Source of the DNA: Enoplolaimus lenunculus
Lineage: Eukaryota > Nematoda > Enoplea > Enoplida > Thoracostomopsidae
Reading direction: 5' to 3'
DNA: 64,000 bases
NCBI GenBank assembly: GCA_030248215.1
Contig: JASANG010003802.1
Span: forward strand, 1 to 64,000
The notes beneath the pieces were generated by a model. That model was not told where the DNA came from. It worked only from the letters and a program-made list of their open reading frames with translations, and ran no database searches. This document shows positions 13,001-23,962 of this stretch, piece after piece. Position numbers and translations under genes: made by a program. Numbering within the stretch: position 1 is the first letter of the stretch; every line of letters begins with the position of its first letter.

Positions 13001-16000
13001 TAGATCATGCTAGCCCATGTTTTGCAAGGTTTGTTTGTAGATTTTGGTCGCAACGGCCTTTGACAGAAGAAATGATTTTGCTCGCAGTCGAAGAAGTCTA
13101 TGTACTTGTTCCGAATGTATACGATGCCATGGTTTGGTAGGTTGCTTTTATGTTTGATAGCAGTTATAAGCTTTTCTAGGGATAGTTGTTACTGACTGTC
13201 CTTAGGGAGCGTCTTCTTGGCGACTAACAGTTGTACACTAATTCCAGGGTGCAATCGGAATTCCGATTCCGAATAGAGTTAGAATTCAAAACGAGTTCCG
13301 ATTCAGATTTCGACTGCACATTCAATCGGAATCGCAATGTTGAAATTTTAAATTTAATGCTATTTATTGTGATACGTTGCATAAAAATCCTGTAGTATTA
13401 TTTATTAACTTGCTTTCGATGAGTTAACTTATTAATAATTGATTGTAGTTTACCTTTGCTGACCATAAACCATTGCCAATTTGATCATGCGACCTTTTTG
13501 AAAATTGTTGCTAACGATCATGCACCCTAAAACAATATTATATGTGCCAATACAATTTATCCGTACAGTCACAAAATGTCTAGTTCCGATTCCGATTACA
13601 ATCCTGGTATAAGTTTTCTTTTTTTCATTCCGATTCCGGCATAAACCAGTTTCGTTTTGCACCGTGACTAATTCATATAAATCTTCACTGCCCGTAACTT
13701 ACTAAACATGTATTCTTTGTGCATAACGCCATCACCTTCTGTTTGTCATCGCGTTCCACTGCCAGTATTTGCCAGCGCTTCGAGCTAATGAGGGATGAGG
13801 AGGATGCACGAGCTCCATCATGGTCCCGAACATTTTTATATTAACATATGCGACAGAATATTTGTTCAACATACAATGCAGATAGATGCCCAGCCATATC
13901 CCACATTGTACCTTTATTTTTTATAATTTTTCGAAAAGTGAAATAAAGCACCGATAAGCTGGCTAGCTATCTTAGAAGTTATGTTGAAGTACTGCTATAT
14001 GGTCAGTCAATTAAAAAATTGGAGAACGTCATTAAAAAGTTTACATATTAATTCTATTTTTCCGGTCTATTTAATCTTTTTGATGGTTTTCTATGGTTTT
14101 TTAATTTACTATGCATCAGTTGTGCAACATTGCTTGTAATATAGAAAGCAAGTTACCGTTGGACCCTGCCTTTTTTCCATTTCTGCAGTTATTCAGACCG
14201 TAAAACCCAAAATTTTTAATGTAAAATATGCAGCGCGCAAAGCAAATTCACTTCACTTATGTATTACACTAAAACACATCTAGGAAAGTTATCAGACTAA
14301 AATAAGATGCATATAACAAAAACATTTAATAAACCACATATTGGTTTTAATTTAAAACTAAAACGTCACCACGCTATTTAAACAAATGCCGAAACTAATC
14401 TTCGATAAGCAGGAAGGCAGCAACATCTAGCCGAAGCGATCGTTAAACTAACATTGATCTGATATGCACGATTGCACCGAAATTTTAAAATGAAACGATT
14501 GTTTAGCTTTAAATTGATAAGACATACAGCTTCTAACAAAAGCAAAATTGTGCAAATATTAATTAAACCGTTCGACGTCAAAGAAGAAAGGTAAGTATTA
14601 TCGTTATATATGTATGCATATTTACATATTTACAAGAAGCGTGCAACTCTACTTAAACAAAAAAAGGAAGTTTCTTTGGTAAAATTTCTGAAAAAGCTGT
14701 ATTACCTTTTGTAAAAACAGAATATTGATATGTGTGCGCAATAAATGCAGCTTATATATGCGGGGCAAATGCACAAGTGTACCTATACGTGAATAAAAAC
14801 TGCGGTATCAACTGTAGTAGCACAAAAATTTGCCATGGTACGTCATGATTGTTGAGCTCTAACAGGAACCTTCAAGTGTGGCAAATTTCTACCACAATCT
14901 GAATTTCTATTGTTACGTAATGCTACACTGAGAATCACTGCTGTACAAGGTTCGTACAAAAACGGGACTTACGACCATGTAGGTTAAACAATGAGCGTGC
15001 GAGCAAGGTGCCGTTTCTTAACCAGTATTCTAAACTGTGTGTAGCACGATACCAATCATTTTATTTTCGATCAGCCATAATAGCAATTACCAGCAAGGAG
15101 TCTGGCTAAAACAGCTGTCTACAACGAAAAGATGTTATATCTAAAATTTTGCACAGTAGCAGTATAAATATACTTAATCAATTAACTTGTTTAATTTCTG
15201 ATATACCATTTTTGGTTCAAAAGTTAAAGTACCTAGTGACTGGTGTCATGTTTCTGCAACCCAGAGAAATCGTAAATATTATCCATAAGTAATTTTTTCG
15301 GAACTTTCACAGAAAATTAAAAGTAAAGCACTCAATGGAAAACATTAAATTTCCTCAGTTATATATACCCACAGTTAAGTAACACAAGACCAGCTAGTTC
15401 TTCGGCCACTTTTCATTGCGTCTTGAAACAGAAAATTGAATAGATGTTTATCGTGAAAATCCCTTATGAGAGACAGTGATGTAGTGAACAATGATGTGAA
15501 TCAGTGGACAGCTGTTGGAACTGTTAGTCGTTAAGAAGAGCCATAAGGAGGGTTATAACAACTTTTGTTTGTTCGTTTGTCGTTAGTGAAGGTTTAGTAT
15601 CATGTTTTCCGCTGGTTTTGCTTTAATAATTAATGGTTTGTTGACTGGAATTTTCTTTACTGTTGCTATACTTAGCAAAAATTTGCCATTCCTTTAATTG
15701 GCTTGACTATAAATTTCTGCATCATGTATTTAGTGGATTGAAACCAGAAAACGATGCTTTATTTCAACAGTTGTGTCGTGAACAAGTGGATATGTGCTCA
15801 AAACAAACAGAAATCAATAGTGGACGCCGTGACCGGGGACGTAAAAGCTATTTGGTATGTCTGTTTAGTGTGAATCGTGGCTTGAAAAGCGTCGGTTGAG
15901 CTGTTAAGTAGTTGCTTAACGTAGAAGCCATTATGTTTTTATAGAACAAGGTAGCTTTACCTGAAACCAAACCAACATGCTTGAATTAATAAAAAAACGT

Positions 16001-18423
16001 ATAAGTCATTTTCATTTTTTGCTCAGCGTCAAAATGTCTTGTGGTTTTTATTTGAAATTCGATTTCATATCTTAGTTTTGTAGTTAATTTTTTAGCTATG
16101 TGCGTAAAACAATCATTCTTGGATTAAGGCAACATGTATGTTAACCGGTAATTGTGTAACTTTATTATTTTTATGTTTTACTACGAGGGTCCGCCGGAAT
16201 TTCTGCAAAAATTCAATTCGTGTTCCGGTTTCCGATTCCCGTTCCCACGTCCCATCATTCAAATATGCTGGGACTGGAATTTTTGCGGTTTTGTGCAAAT
16301 TTTTCAAAAACATTGAAATATAGGAAACTTTGTCTTGAAAAATTATTGTTATTTCGAAATGAGTGTTTTCGCAATTAGTTCAATTTTGTTACTAAATGTT
16401 ATTAAACTGTTTGTGATGTGGTGTCAAAAAACATGACGATGAACATTTGTAGTAAATTTTATAAAAAGTCCAACAGTAATTCGATGGTGAAAATTATTTC
16501 AAATTTCGGTTCCTGTTCGCTTGCTGTAAAGAAATTGAATTCCTGTTCCGATAAAACTTAGTTCCTCATGGAACATTGTTTACTACAAGATTTCCTGATT
16601 CATTTTACATAGGCCTGTTCCGACTAATTGGCATCGGTATCGCTAATATAGGAACATTTCATTTATATCGGCATCGGTGGTGTAAGGAATTGCCGATATT
16701 TTTTGCACTTAGCAGTAGGATGCGAACGGATATTAATTTACTGGAACCGGAGCCGGGTGTTCATTTTTTACAAGCCCCGGAAGTATCTTCTTCCTTTATG
16801 AACTGTTTGAAGTATTTTAGTCGCACGAAAGTGTATGTTTACTGAATTACAATTAATTGTTAGCGTGAATATTTCATGACAATCACTTGAAAAAAGCAGC
16901 TTTATGATATTCGGAACCCCCATCATAAATATCTGGTATCCGTTAGTTACCGGGACCGGATACAGATATCGTTTATGCCGGATATTAACCCGGATCCGGA
17001 TATCCGGTCACACCCTGCTTAGCAGTGCGTGGGAATGCTTTCAGTTTCACTTGAGGTTTTAAGTTTTCGCGTTTATACTATGCAAAGTAGTGATCCGAAA
17101 GGTTCTCTTAAGCTCCATGTATTACAGTCGGTATCGGCATCGGCAAAATTTCAAAATAATAATTGGCATCCGTAAACATTTTTATATAGCATATCACTAA
17201 TTTTACAGCTAAATCCAGTAGCTGAAAAAGTTGGCCAAGACCCGTTTAACAAGTCCTCGGATACATGTCAATTTACAACTAATACTGGGGCTAATATGCC
17301 GAACGGTAATAGCAACAATATGACGGCGTGCAATGGTCCAACCGCGTACATTAACGCAGTGGCGAATGGCACTGTGCTACAAAATGGTTTAACATCGGCG
17401 CAAAGTTTGACAGCACGGCAACAACAGCAACAATTAACAACAAACTTGTTAAATTTACGTCTGCCTCGAGCGCAACTTGATCAACGCAGCCAAATTTCTC
17501 AGTATCAACAACAACAAAATTCAGTTGCCGCTATGGCTGCAGTAGCAGCTCTTGGCACAACGCCAACGTATATACCACCACATTTGCGACAGTCTTTGTT
17601 GGCTCCGGTTCCTTCTGCAAACCAGCAAGTTTCATCTCCTTTAATTCGTTCAAGTGTTGGGGCGCCCTGTGCTGCAGTTGGGCATGGGCCACCGGGATTT
17701 CCCGCGTTGAGAAGCGTTAAAGCTGCTGTAGCTGCTGGCAGCTTGCCAGCTCAGTTTCAGACAACAACAACCAGCGCGACCGGGAATAACAAAGATGGCG
17801 GGGTTGCAGCGGCCTTCAGTGCGTTCTTTCCGGGAAATTTACCCCCGCATTTGTTATCGACGATAGTTCCGTCTGCAGCTGGGGCCCCAGTAAATACGTC
17901 ACAGCCATTTACGACGCCACAGTTGAATTCATTATTTGCTCAAACCAATCCGATGAATAACGTGTCGGCAACTGGTCCAGGGGTAGCAAATTTTGCCAGT
18001 CAAGTTACTGGGTGGTTCCCGGGAGCTAGCGAAAAGCTGCCGTTGTCTGGTGGTATTCATGGATACGCTGCTGGTGGTCGGATTGGTAACGACCGGAAAG
18101 GATTTGGAGATTCGACAACGACGGGGAAGTATGGTGTAGGGGGGATGATTCAAACCAATATTTCAGGCCCGGACTCCCAGCGTTGTGTAGCGTGTGGTTG
18201 TCACAGAACTAGGATGTTTGATCCAGAAACTGGAGCAGTTGCAAAGTCTACGCTGCCACAACGGTCGCGTTCGTTTGTCAAACAACGAACCACAGATTCG
18301 GCAGCGCAGACTTATGCGACTGGCGATGTGCTGCCGTCTCAGTTATACTGTGACGATGGTAGTGTAGTTTCACTGCCGATAACTGGTAGTGTTACGGATA
18401 CTCTCGGTCAGGGAGATGTCTAG
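7039..18423 (+). CDS. egl: Egalitarian homologue, RNA-cargo adaptor with DEDD-exonuclease fold
   Basis: Thirteen exons joined in phase: 7039-7084, 8214-8407, 8791-8924, 9511-9607, 9876-10016, 10803-10958, 11304-11412, 11618-12120, 12341-12421, 12586-12740, 13041-13136, 15734-15854, 17209-18423. They total 1016 codons including the stop, close to the length I recall for Drosophila Egl. Known role: Egl binds localising mRNAs and links them through Bicaudal-D and dynein light chain to dynein. N-terminal signatures are HDLSCQFGARNFT (about aa 55-70) and KSLLGHRSQAAPEIRLISGR (about aa 145-170). The exonuclease-fold region is about aa 405-600, with YIFDVAHSN, VMHDCKHVSGLLN and RPLTEEMILLAVEEV. The C-terminal half is low-complexity (Q, A, G, N), with a CVACGCH motif and DSAAQTYA, a likely LC8-binding site around Q978-T979. 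The start is the ATG in exon 1, whose phase-1 donor fits exon 2. Donor 10017 (GTTATT) is weak. Several introns carry MITEs. Confidence 0.9.
7433..7680. mobile_element. Palindromic MITE in egl intron 1
   Basis: Left arm: CTTTAACTTCTT, then AATGCGCCGTTCACAGT, AATTCGGCCACGCCACAAAA and TGTGTCGTAGC. Right arm: the inverse, reading GCTACGACACATTTTGTGG, GGCCGAATT, AACGGCGCAT and AAGAAGTTAAAG. The arms span about 100 bp each and leave a loop of under 60 bp. The element lies inside a wider ATATCCGG-rich repeat (about 7300-7820), so one element probably landed in another. Confidence 0.65.
8066..8205. repeat. GCCGATGCCGATACCGAT-type repeat fragment in egl intron 1
   Basis: Runs of a degenerate GCCGAT hexamer with GGGATGTG-like sequence at the left edge. 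The same hexamer family recurs near 11.2, 16.6, 17.1, 47.4-47.7 and 54.6 kb, where the 47.4-kb copy is a complete inverted-repeat element. Confidence 0.55.
13245..13666. mobile_element. hAT-type MITE with perfect 8-bp target duplication (egl intron)
   Basis: The element begins CAGGGTGCAATCGG and ends CGTTTTGCACCGTG, forming short imperfect terminal inverted repeats. ACTAATTC is present at 13237-13244 and again at 13667-13674, a perfect 8-bp target-site duplication. The interior is rich in ATTCCGATTCCG-like repeats and has no real coding frame. An 8-bp duplication with CAGGG ends is typical of hAT non-autonomous elements. It sits in the egl intron between 13136 and 15734. Confidence 0.85.
16170..17195. 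repeat. Patchwork of MITE fragments in the last egl intron
   Basis: Three repeat types follow one another: a GGAATTCCGATTCC type (about 16190-16570), a GCATCGGTATCG type (about 16610-16700 and 17125-17190), and an ATATCCGG type ending GACCGGATATCC / GGTCACACCCTGCTTAGCAG (about 16720-17025). None has an obvious open frame. The ends of the single elements were not resolved. Confidence 0.5.
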
Positions 18424-19130
18424 CACCATATTATCAAACTATAACACTTGTCAGCAGTTAGTGATAGGTTTTCAAACAAATGAACTATTAATCTGTAGAT
18501 CACAAATTTCACACAGTTGTAAAGAATTCGGAAAGTGAAAGCACATTTAATTTAGTGGTTAGATTTGCTGGTGCAAAAGTTAAGAGGCCCGTCGCCAGTT
18601 GGCGATATTTGCTAAATATAATTGAGAAAACGGTGTTTAGATTGGGTATGTTCGCTAGTAGGGTACTGGCGGAAATTGTGGTCCAGCCCTGATTCCTGCC
18701 AAAATTGATTCCTATTCCGCTGTCGTTTTGACAAAATTTATTGACGTTGGAATCCTGTACGGTTGGTATGGCGGTCGAGTCGCCTAAAGTGTTTGAGTTG
18801 CGAAGAGATTTGTTCAGTGGCATTGAATTTGTGCCTGTTTTTTTCTGCTGTTAATTTTGTAAGGTTATTTGCTGAAGTTACGTAATATTCGGAAACGACT
18901 TTTGAAGCCGGGTATTTGATTGTATTTTGGTTGAAAGCCTTTTCGACGAAAATTTGTCCATGTTTTGTTGCCCTATTTGGCTGCTCAGTTTCAAAATTTT
19001 GGTATAATTGTGGCTATCATTTTTGGTTATGTATAGATAACGGTTTTAGAGTTGAGATCAAGTATAACTTCCTTAAAACGTAGTTATATGATTTGTTGTA
19101 TATAATAAATGCCTTCTGTTGATAGTTTTC
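18424..19130 (+). other. Probable egl 3' untranslated region
   Basis: Non-coding sequence after the egl stop codon. The first well-placed AATAAA is at 19104-19109 (in TATATAATAAATG), followed by a TG/T-rich stretch, which suits a cleavage and polyadenylation site. A 3' UTR of about 700 bases is inferred; transcript data would be needed to fix the end. Confidence 0.45.
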
Positions 19131-19434
19131 GTTCTCACTTTGGAACGTGGTTTTGTTGAAATGATCGAAATCCAAGTCACAGGTTTACTCTTTACACCGT
19201 TTACCGCTGTTAAGATTTTACGACTTGCTTGTAAGAGACAAACATAATTTAGTTGACGCTAAATTACTTACGCGTAAGTGTTAATGTTTGGGGACAGACA
19301 ACATTATACATTGCTATTTCTTTCTGTTCGTTTAATATGTTATCAAACACTGTTAATATTCGATATCATTCAGTACCATCGTTGACGGTCGGAGACTTTG
19401 GCTTAAGGGACAGAGTAGTAACTGTATGTTACAT

Positions 19435-19674
19435 CAGAGATGAGCGGTCTCGGTTAATAACCGAGACCGGCCAAGAAAATTTTTGGTCTGTCAATTTTTG
19501 GTCATCACGAAAAACAATATAAATTTTCAAAAGAAATTTTTTAGTTTTTTAACTGCTTTTTCGTAGGTTATTGGGTTTTTATGGTGTTTTGTTTTTCATA
19601 CAGTCATAAGACCGTGATCGAGACCGAGACCAGCAAAATACAGAGACTTGCCGAGACCGATACTTCTATCCCTG
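19435..19674. mobile_element. TCTCGG-family MITE
   Basis: Starts CAGAGATGAGCGGTCTCGG and ends TTCTATCCCTG, with CCGAGACCGAGACC-type sequence inside both arms. The flanks TGTTACAT (19427-19434) and TATTGCAT (19675-19682) agree at 6 of 8 positions, consistent with a worn 8-bp target duplication. Same family as the elements at 38482, 40293, 49710, 55598 and 56410. Confidence 0.7.
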
Positions 19675-19892
19675 TATTGCATTATGATAGGTGCGCCGTT
19701 CTGCTGCTCAATTTCGGGGGGGGGTCACTGTCCCACACTTCCTTGTTCCTTGTTGCTTCTGTTAATAAAATTTGCCTGATTTTGGGGTTTTTGTGGCAAA
19801 TAAAATGATATCAACTTTGCTAATCGTTTCGAACTCCATATATTTGATATCATGTTGTGTGTTTATGTATTTATTGATCACTCATACGCTGT

Positions 19893-20255
19893 GCATCTCG
19901 ATATAGTATTAACACTGTATTGTCGTTTTTAGGCTGGGCTAGGCGAGGGGCGTATGCAAGGGTTGATGCGGATATATCCCCTATCAAATTTTGTAGAGGA
20001 GAGAAATGGAACGATTTGAGGCTAGGATAACCTGCTGAATCCTAGAAATTGAAACATTTTCTCGCTCGCTACGCTTGCTTTCGAATAATATGCACCTCAA
20101 TATATAGTATGAACACTGTATTTTCGTTTGTAGGGCGGGTTGAGCCAGGGGCATGTACAATGGGGATGTGAATATATCCCCTCCGAAATTTCTCGAGAAA
20201 TGAGAAAAAGGACATTTTGAGATTTTTGAATAACCTGACTATCTTTCGTTTGTTT
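19893..20255. repeat. Tandem direct duplication, two diverged ~195-bp units
   Basis: The first unit runs from CATCTCGATATAGTATTAAC through GGATATATCCCCTATCAAATT. The second starts near 20093 with CACCTCAATATATAGTATGA and passes through GAATATATCCCCTCCGAAATT. They are in direct orientation, moderately diverged and non-coding. Confidence 0.6.
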
Positions 20256-22620
20256 CCAAATCAAAAATGCTAACCTCAGCAACATATACGTCCAGGTATC
20301 GTGAGTCCAGTACGTTTTATGATCAAGACTAAAATTTTAATGGTTGTCAGTTTCTTGTTCTATGGCTGGTATTCTCAAATGAACGTCACCCCTATCCCTA
20401 GTTCGATACAGGTTTTCAAACTAACGAAGTCCTACAATTGTAGATTTTAAAATTGGCACTGAAGTGGAACAAATCGAATTGCGAAATATTCTAACCTCGT
20501 CGGTTTACGCCGAGATGTAAAACAATCTAGTGAATAAATATACGTACAATATTGTCTACCTATTCCAGAGCATGTATGTTAAAATTTTGTAATCCCAAGG
20601 CGAGTGCGGATCCCCGCCATTTTTTAATTGATCCACACCCCGTCCCACCTCGCTCTCCACATGGCGATCCCCATCTCCGTAACATCACTGTGTTTCACAC
20701 TTTTGGGAATACGAGCCTGGGTTCGCGAATTTTAAACAGGATCTTATATATTCTGCTCCATTATATTTGACATCCGGTAGCACGTTTGTCACTTTAAATG
20801 ATTGGCAGTATGCGTCCGAAAATTGTATCCGGTTGTGCTTTCAATACGAATATACTTTAGCAGTTTCTTTATGCCTACGTTTTCTTCAAAAGCGAAATTC
20901 GTTTACTGTATCTTAACCCAATAACAGCATAAATTCTGTTTATAAATATGTTCTGTGTACATATTAGTATTTCATCTAATCGAATTTCAGACTCAACTCA
21001 CCTCATGATGCGCTTGGCTGCGTTGCTGTAGAAATGTTGGTTTATTTTTATGAAATTGCCTTTATTTTAAAAATATGTTATTTAATCATTGAATATAGTA
21101 TTGCGGCAAAAAATATTGAAGTTAACGTAATTAACTTTTACTTTTAATTGAAATATTTCAGCACACTATCCGGTTTCGTCCAAATATTATGGTATGCATC
21201 GCCAGTATTTTTTGCCATCCAGTTAATTATGTTAATGGCCCATGTTGATTATAGAGGAACCTACTGATTAAAATTAAGCCTAAATCTGAAATTAAATCGA
21301 AATATAAGCCTAAGCCTTCCGGTCGCTTTAGTTCTCAATGAGAATAGCTTTATTAATTAAGGATTTATGATGCTGGTAATTCAATTTGCATGAGTGCCTA
21401 CCATTGGCACAATTTATGCGACAATGTTTTGTTCTTTAAATTCATTTGTAGTAGTAAAGTTTATATTGTGTTCGAAAAATATATTTGCAGTCATTTTCAA
21501 TGTGCAGCTTGTTGTGTGCGTTTTCTTGTTGATGATCACGTTTGCAATTTTTGTTTATAATAATTACAATTATTTAGCAACAGTGCACAATGCAAGACAT
21601 ATAATCCAAAAAGGTGCTGTTCCCACCGCAAATCCTGCTTACTGCGTTTGCGGTACTTATTGTCTACTCACTGATGTAGGCATACATGACGGGAGGTGGG
21701 AATCAAATAAACTTGGTAGCCTTGATCTAGTGCACAATAGTAGGCAAGAATTTTAGAGTCCTGGGCCCTTAAAACTACTCGTTATTTTTTTCATAAGCAA
21801 CGCACACATTTCTGGCTAACTTGTTTTTAAGTCAATTATAGTTACAATTTCAACGTTGTTGTCACAGAAAGCAGGAGAAATTAATTTCATCTACTTCAGT
21901 CTATTCTTCCTGGTTTCTCAATAAATTTCGCTCCACCGGTAACCCAAAATTTTAGACGCCTGGCCCAAAAAGTTTTGTGCCAATGGCCAGGTCCTAAAGG
22001 TTCTCACCGAAACGCCTTTTTTGCCAAACTATGGTTATAAGGCTAATGGTAAAATTCACCAGTTTAATTTCGTATCGCTTGTAGCCGGTGTCCTAAGCGG
22101 TTGAGAAATCATTCAATGTCGGGTGTAACATTGTGTACTCTTGGATTATTTATTTATTTATTACCTGCACTTTTGTAGCTGTTATCCTCATTTCACGGTT
22201 TTTCAGCCTTAGGTTTCTGCCTTTTTTTCTTTGTTTGGTTTTGTGTTTATCAGATTTGATATTATTACATTGTACATATCTGGTAGATTTGGCCATTGAT
22301 ATTCTACGAGCATATACTATGCATGAGTTGTTTAATCTGTAATTCATCACCAGTAAACTTTGGGTTAAGATATTTACACATCTCCATTTGCTTTGGATTC
22401 GCATAATCTGTTGTTGATAACTGTATGCTAATCTGACAATTTAACATTAATTTTATTGTTACGTTTTGTGCAGATAACAATCGTCATAGAGCTAAAAACT
22501 GTTGAACGTATATTCAGATAAAAAACATTTTAGGAAACAGAAGATGGCTTTCAAGTAGGGTCGCGTTGACCCACGATTTCACCGAATCTGAACACATTGT
22601 CGTACTGTCAAATCCAATTC

Positions 22621-22710
22621 CGAACCAGAACCGTGACTTCGAAAAATTTCCGAACCAGAACCGTGACTTCGAAAAATTTCCGAACCAGAACCGTGACTTC
22701 GAAAAATTTC
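22621..22710. repeat. Perfect 30-bp tandem triplication
   Basis: Three identical 30-bp units lie head to tail at 22621-22650, 22651-22680 and 22681-22710. Each starts CGAACCAGAACCGTGACTTC and continues GAAAAATTTC. Perfect identity suggests a recent expansion. The unit contains the GAACC/CGTGACTTCG motifs seen singly in the surrounding MITE-like sequence. Confidence 0.95.
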
Positions 22711-22986
22711 CTTTAATAGCTAAAAGTGTACTAAATTAATACCCGTAGCCAGTTGACATGCCGAGCAAGCAAGTCTAATTTTACACAAATTATACAAACA
22801 TGTGGCTTTTGAAATATTGAAGCCCGAATCGAATTCGTTGATATATTAATTGAGGTTCAGAAACCAAGAGTTTGAAAAATGATTCTGTTTGTCCCTACAC
22901 GATTTCAAACGCACGAATCCGATTCTGAAAATCGGAACCGTTCGTTTTAGTTCAATCTACAACCGAATCCGATATTTTTTGGTTTA

Positions 22987-23962
22987 TTGAGCGAAGCGAG
23001 AGAAGCTCAGAATTTCGCGAAGCGTTTTATATTTTGTGCTCGGTGGTCGAAAGGTGGATGTTCGTCCGTCCAAAAAGAATCTCAGGATCCACTGAACAGA
23101 TTTTTATAACCTTTTTTGTTTGAAAGCATGTTATCCTGGGGTGTTAAAAACGCATTGTTATTTTAAAATTTTAATCCGTTTATTTTCTACAGGCTAATTT
23201 GCATAATTGGTTAAGCCTAAATTGAGACTTTTTAAAATGTTTCACTAATTGTTAGGGTTACAAACAATCTAGTTTCAGCAATAAAGGGTTTTTGGTTATG
23301 AGGAATGTGAATAAATTGTCTACAAACCTTCAAAACCGTTAATTGAATAGTTAGCTAACAGAAAATTTGCATGCTAGCATAACTGATAAGCCTAAATTAA
23401 AACTTTTTGTTCACTATAATTATTCAGGTTACACGCACTATAATTTGAGCAATAAAGGGTTTTTGGGTTCAAGGAATCTGAATAAATTGTCTAAAAACCT
23501 TCAAAAACGATAATTGTAGCATATTTGATAAGCCTAAAATAGGGCCTTTTGCAATATTTTACTACTTTTTAGAGTTACTGAAGGATTTTTGGGCGCGAGA
23601 AATCTGAATAAATTGTCTAAAAACCTAAAAAAAGATAGTTGTAGCATATTTTATAAGCCTAAAATAGGGCGTTTTGCAATATTTTACTACTTTTTAGAGT
23701 TACTGAAGGATTTTTGGGCGCGAGAAATCTGAATAAATTGTCTAAAAACCTAAAAAAAGATAGTTGTAGCATATTTGATAAGCCTAAAATAGGGCGTTTT
23801 GCAATATTTTACTACTTTTTAAAGTTACTGAAGAATCTGAATAAATTGTTCAATTCCAAAACGGATAAATGAATAGTTAGCTAATAAGGAATTTGCATAT
23901 TAGCTTAATGGCTTAAGTGTGTTAAAGCTTCGCTAAAGACATGTAGTCCCACTACGACTGGT
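22987..23962. repeat. ~0.95-kb dispersed repeat, copy 1, with internal tandem units
   Basis: Opens with ATTGAGCGAAGCGA, then GCGAAGCGTTTTAT, GGTCGAAAGGTGGATGT, CGTCCG and GAATCTCAGGA, and closes with CCACTACGACTGGT. A second copy in the same orientation is at 53430-54376. The middle consists of repeated blocks carrying TAAGCCTAAA, GGTTTTTGG, AATCTGAATAAATTGT and TTTGCATATTAGC. Three units start at 23518, 23642 and 23766 with an exact 124-bp spacing. No coding frame; superfamily unknown. Confidence 0.8.

Noticed and set aside
13132-13133. Donor directly after GCC ATG in egl exon 11
   Set aside because: GTTTGG is a poor donor and its phase does not fit the next exon. The GTAGGT donor at 13137 gives the correct phase and a continuous protein.
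21394-21756. 120-codon plus-strand frame with hydrophobic stretches
   Set aside because: No family signature, no splice partners, and AT-rich sequence makes hydrophobic frames by chance.
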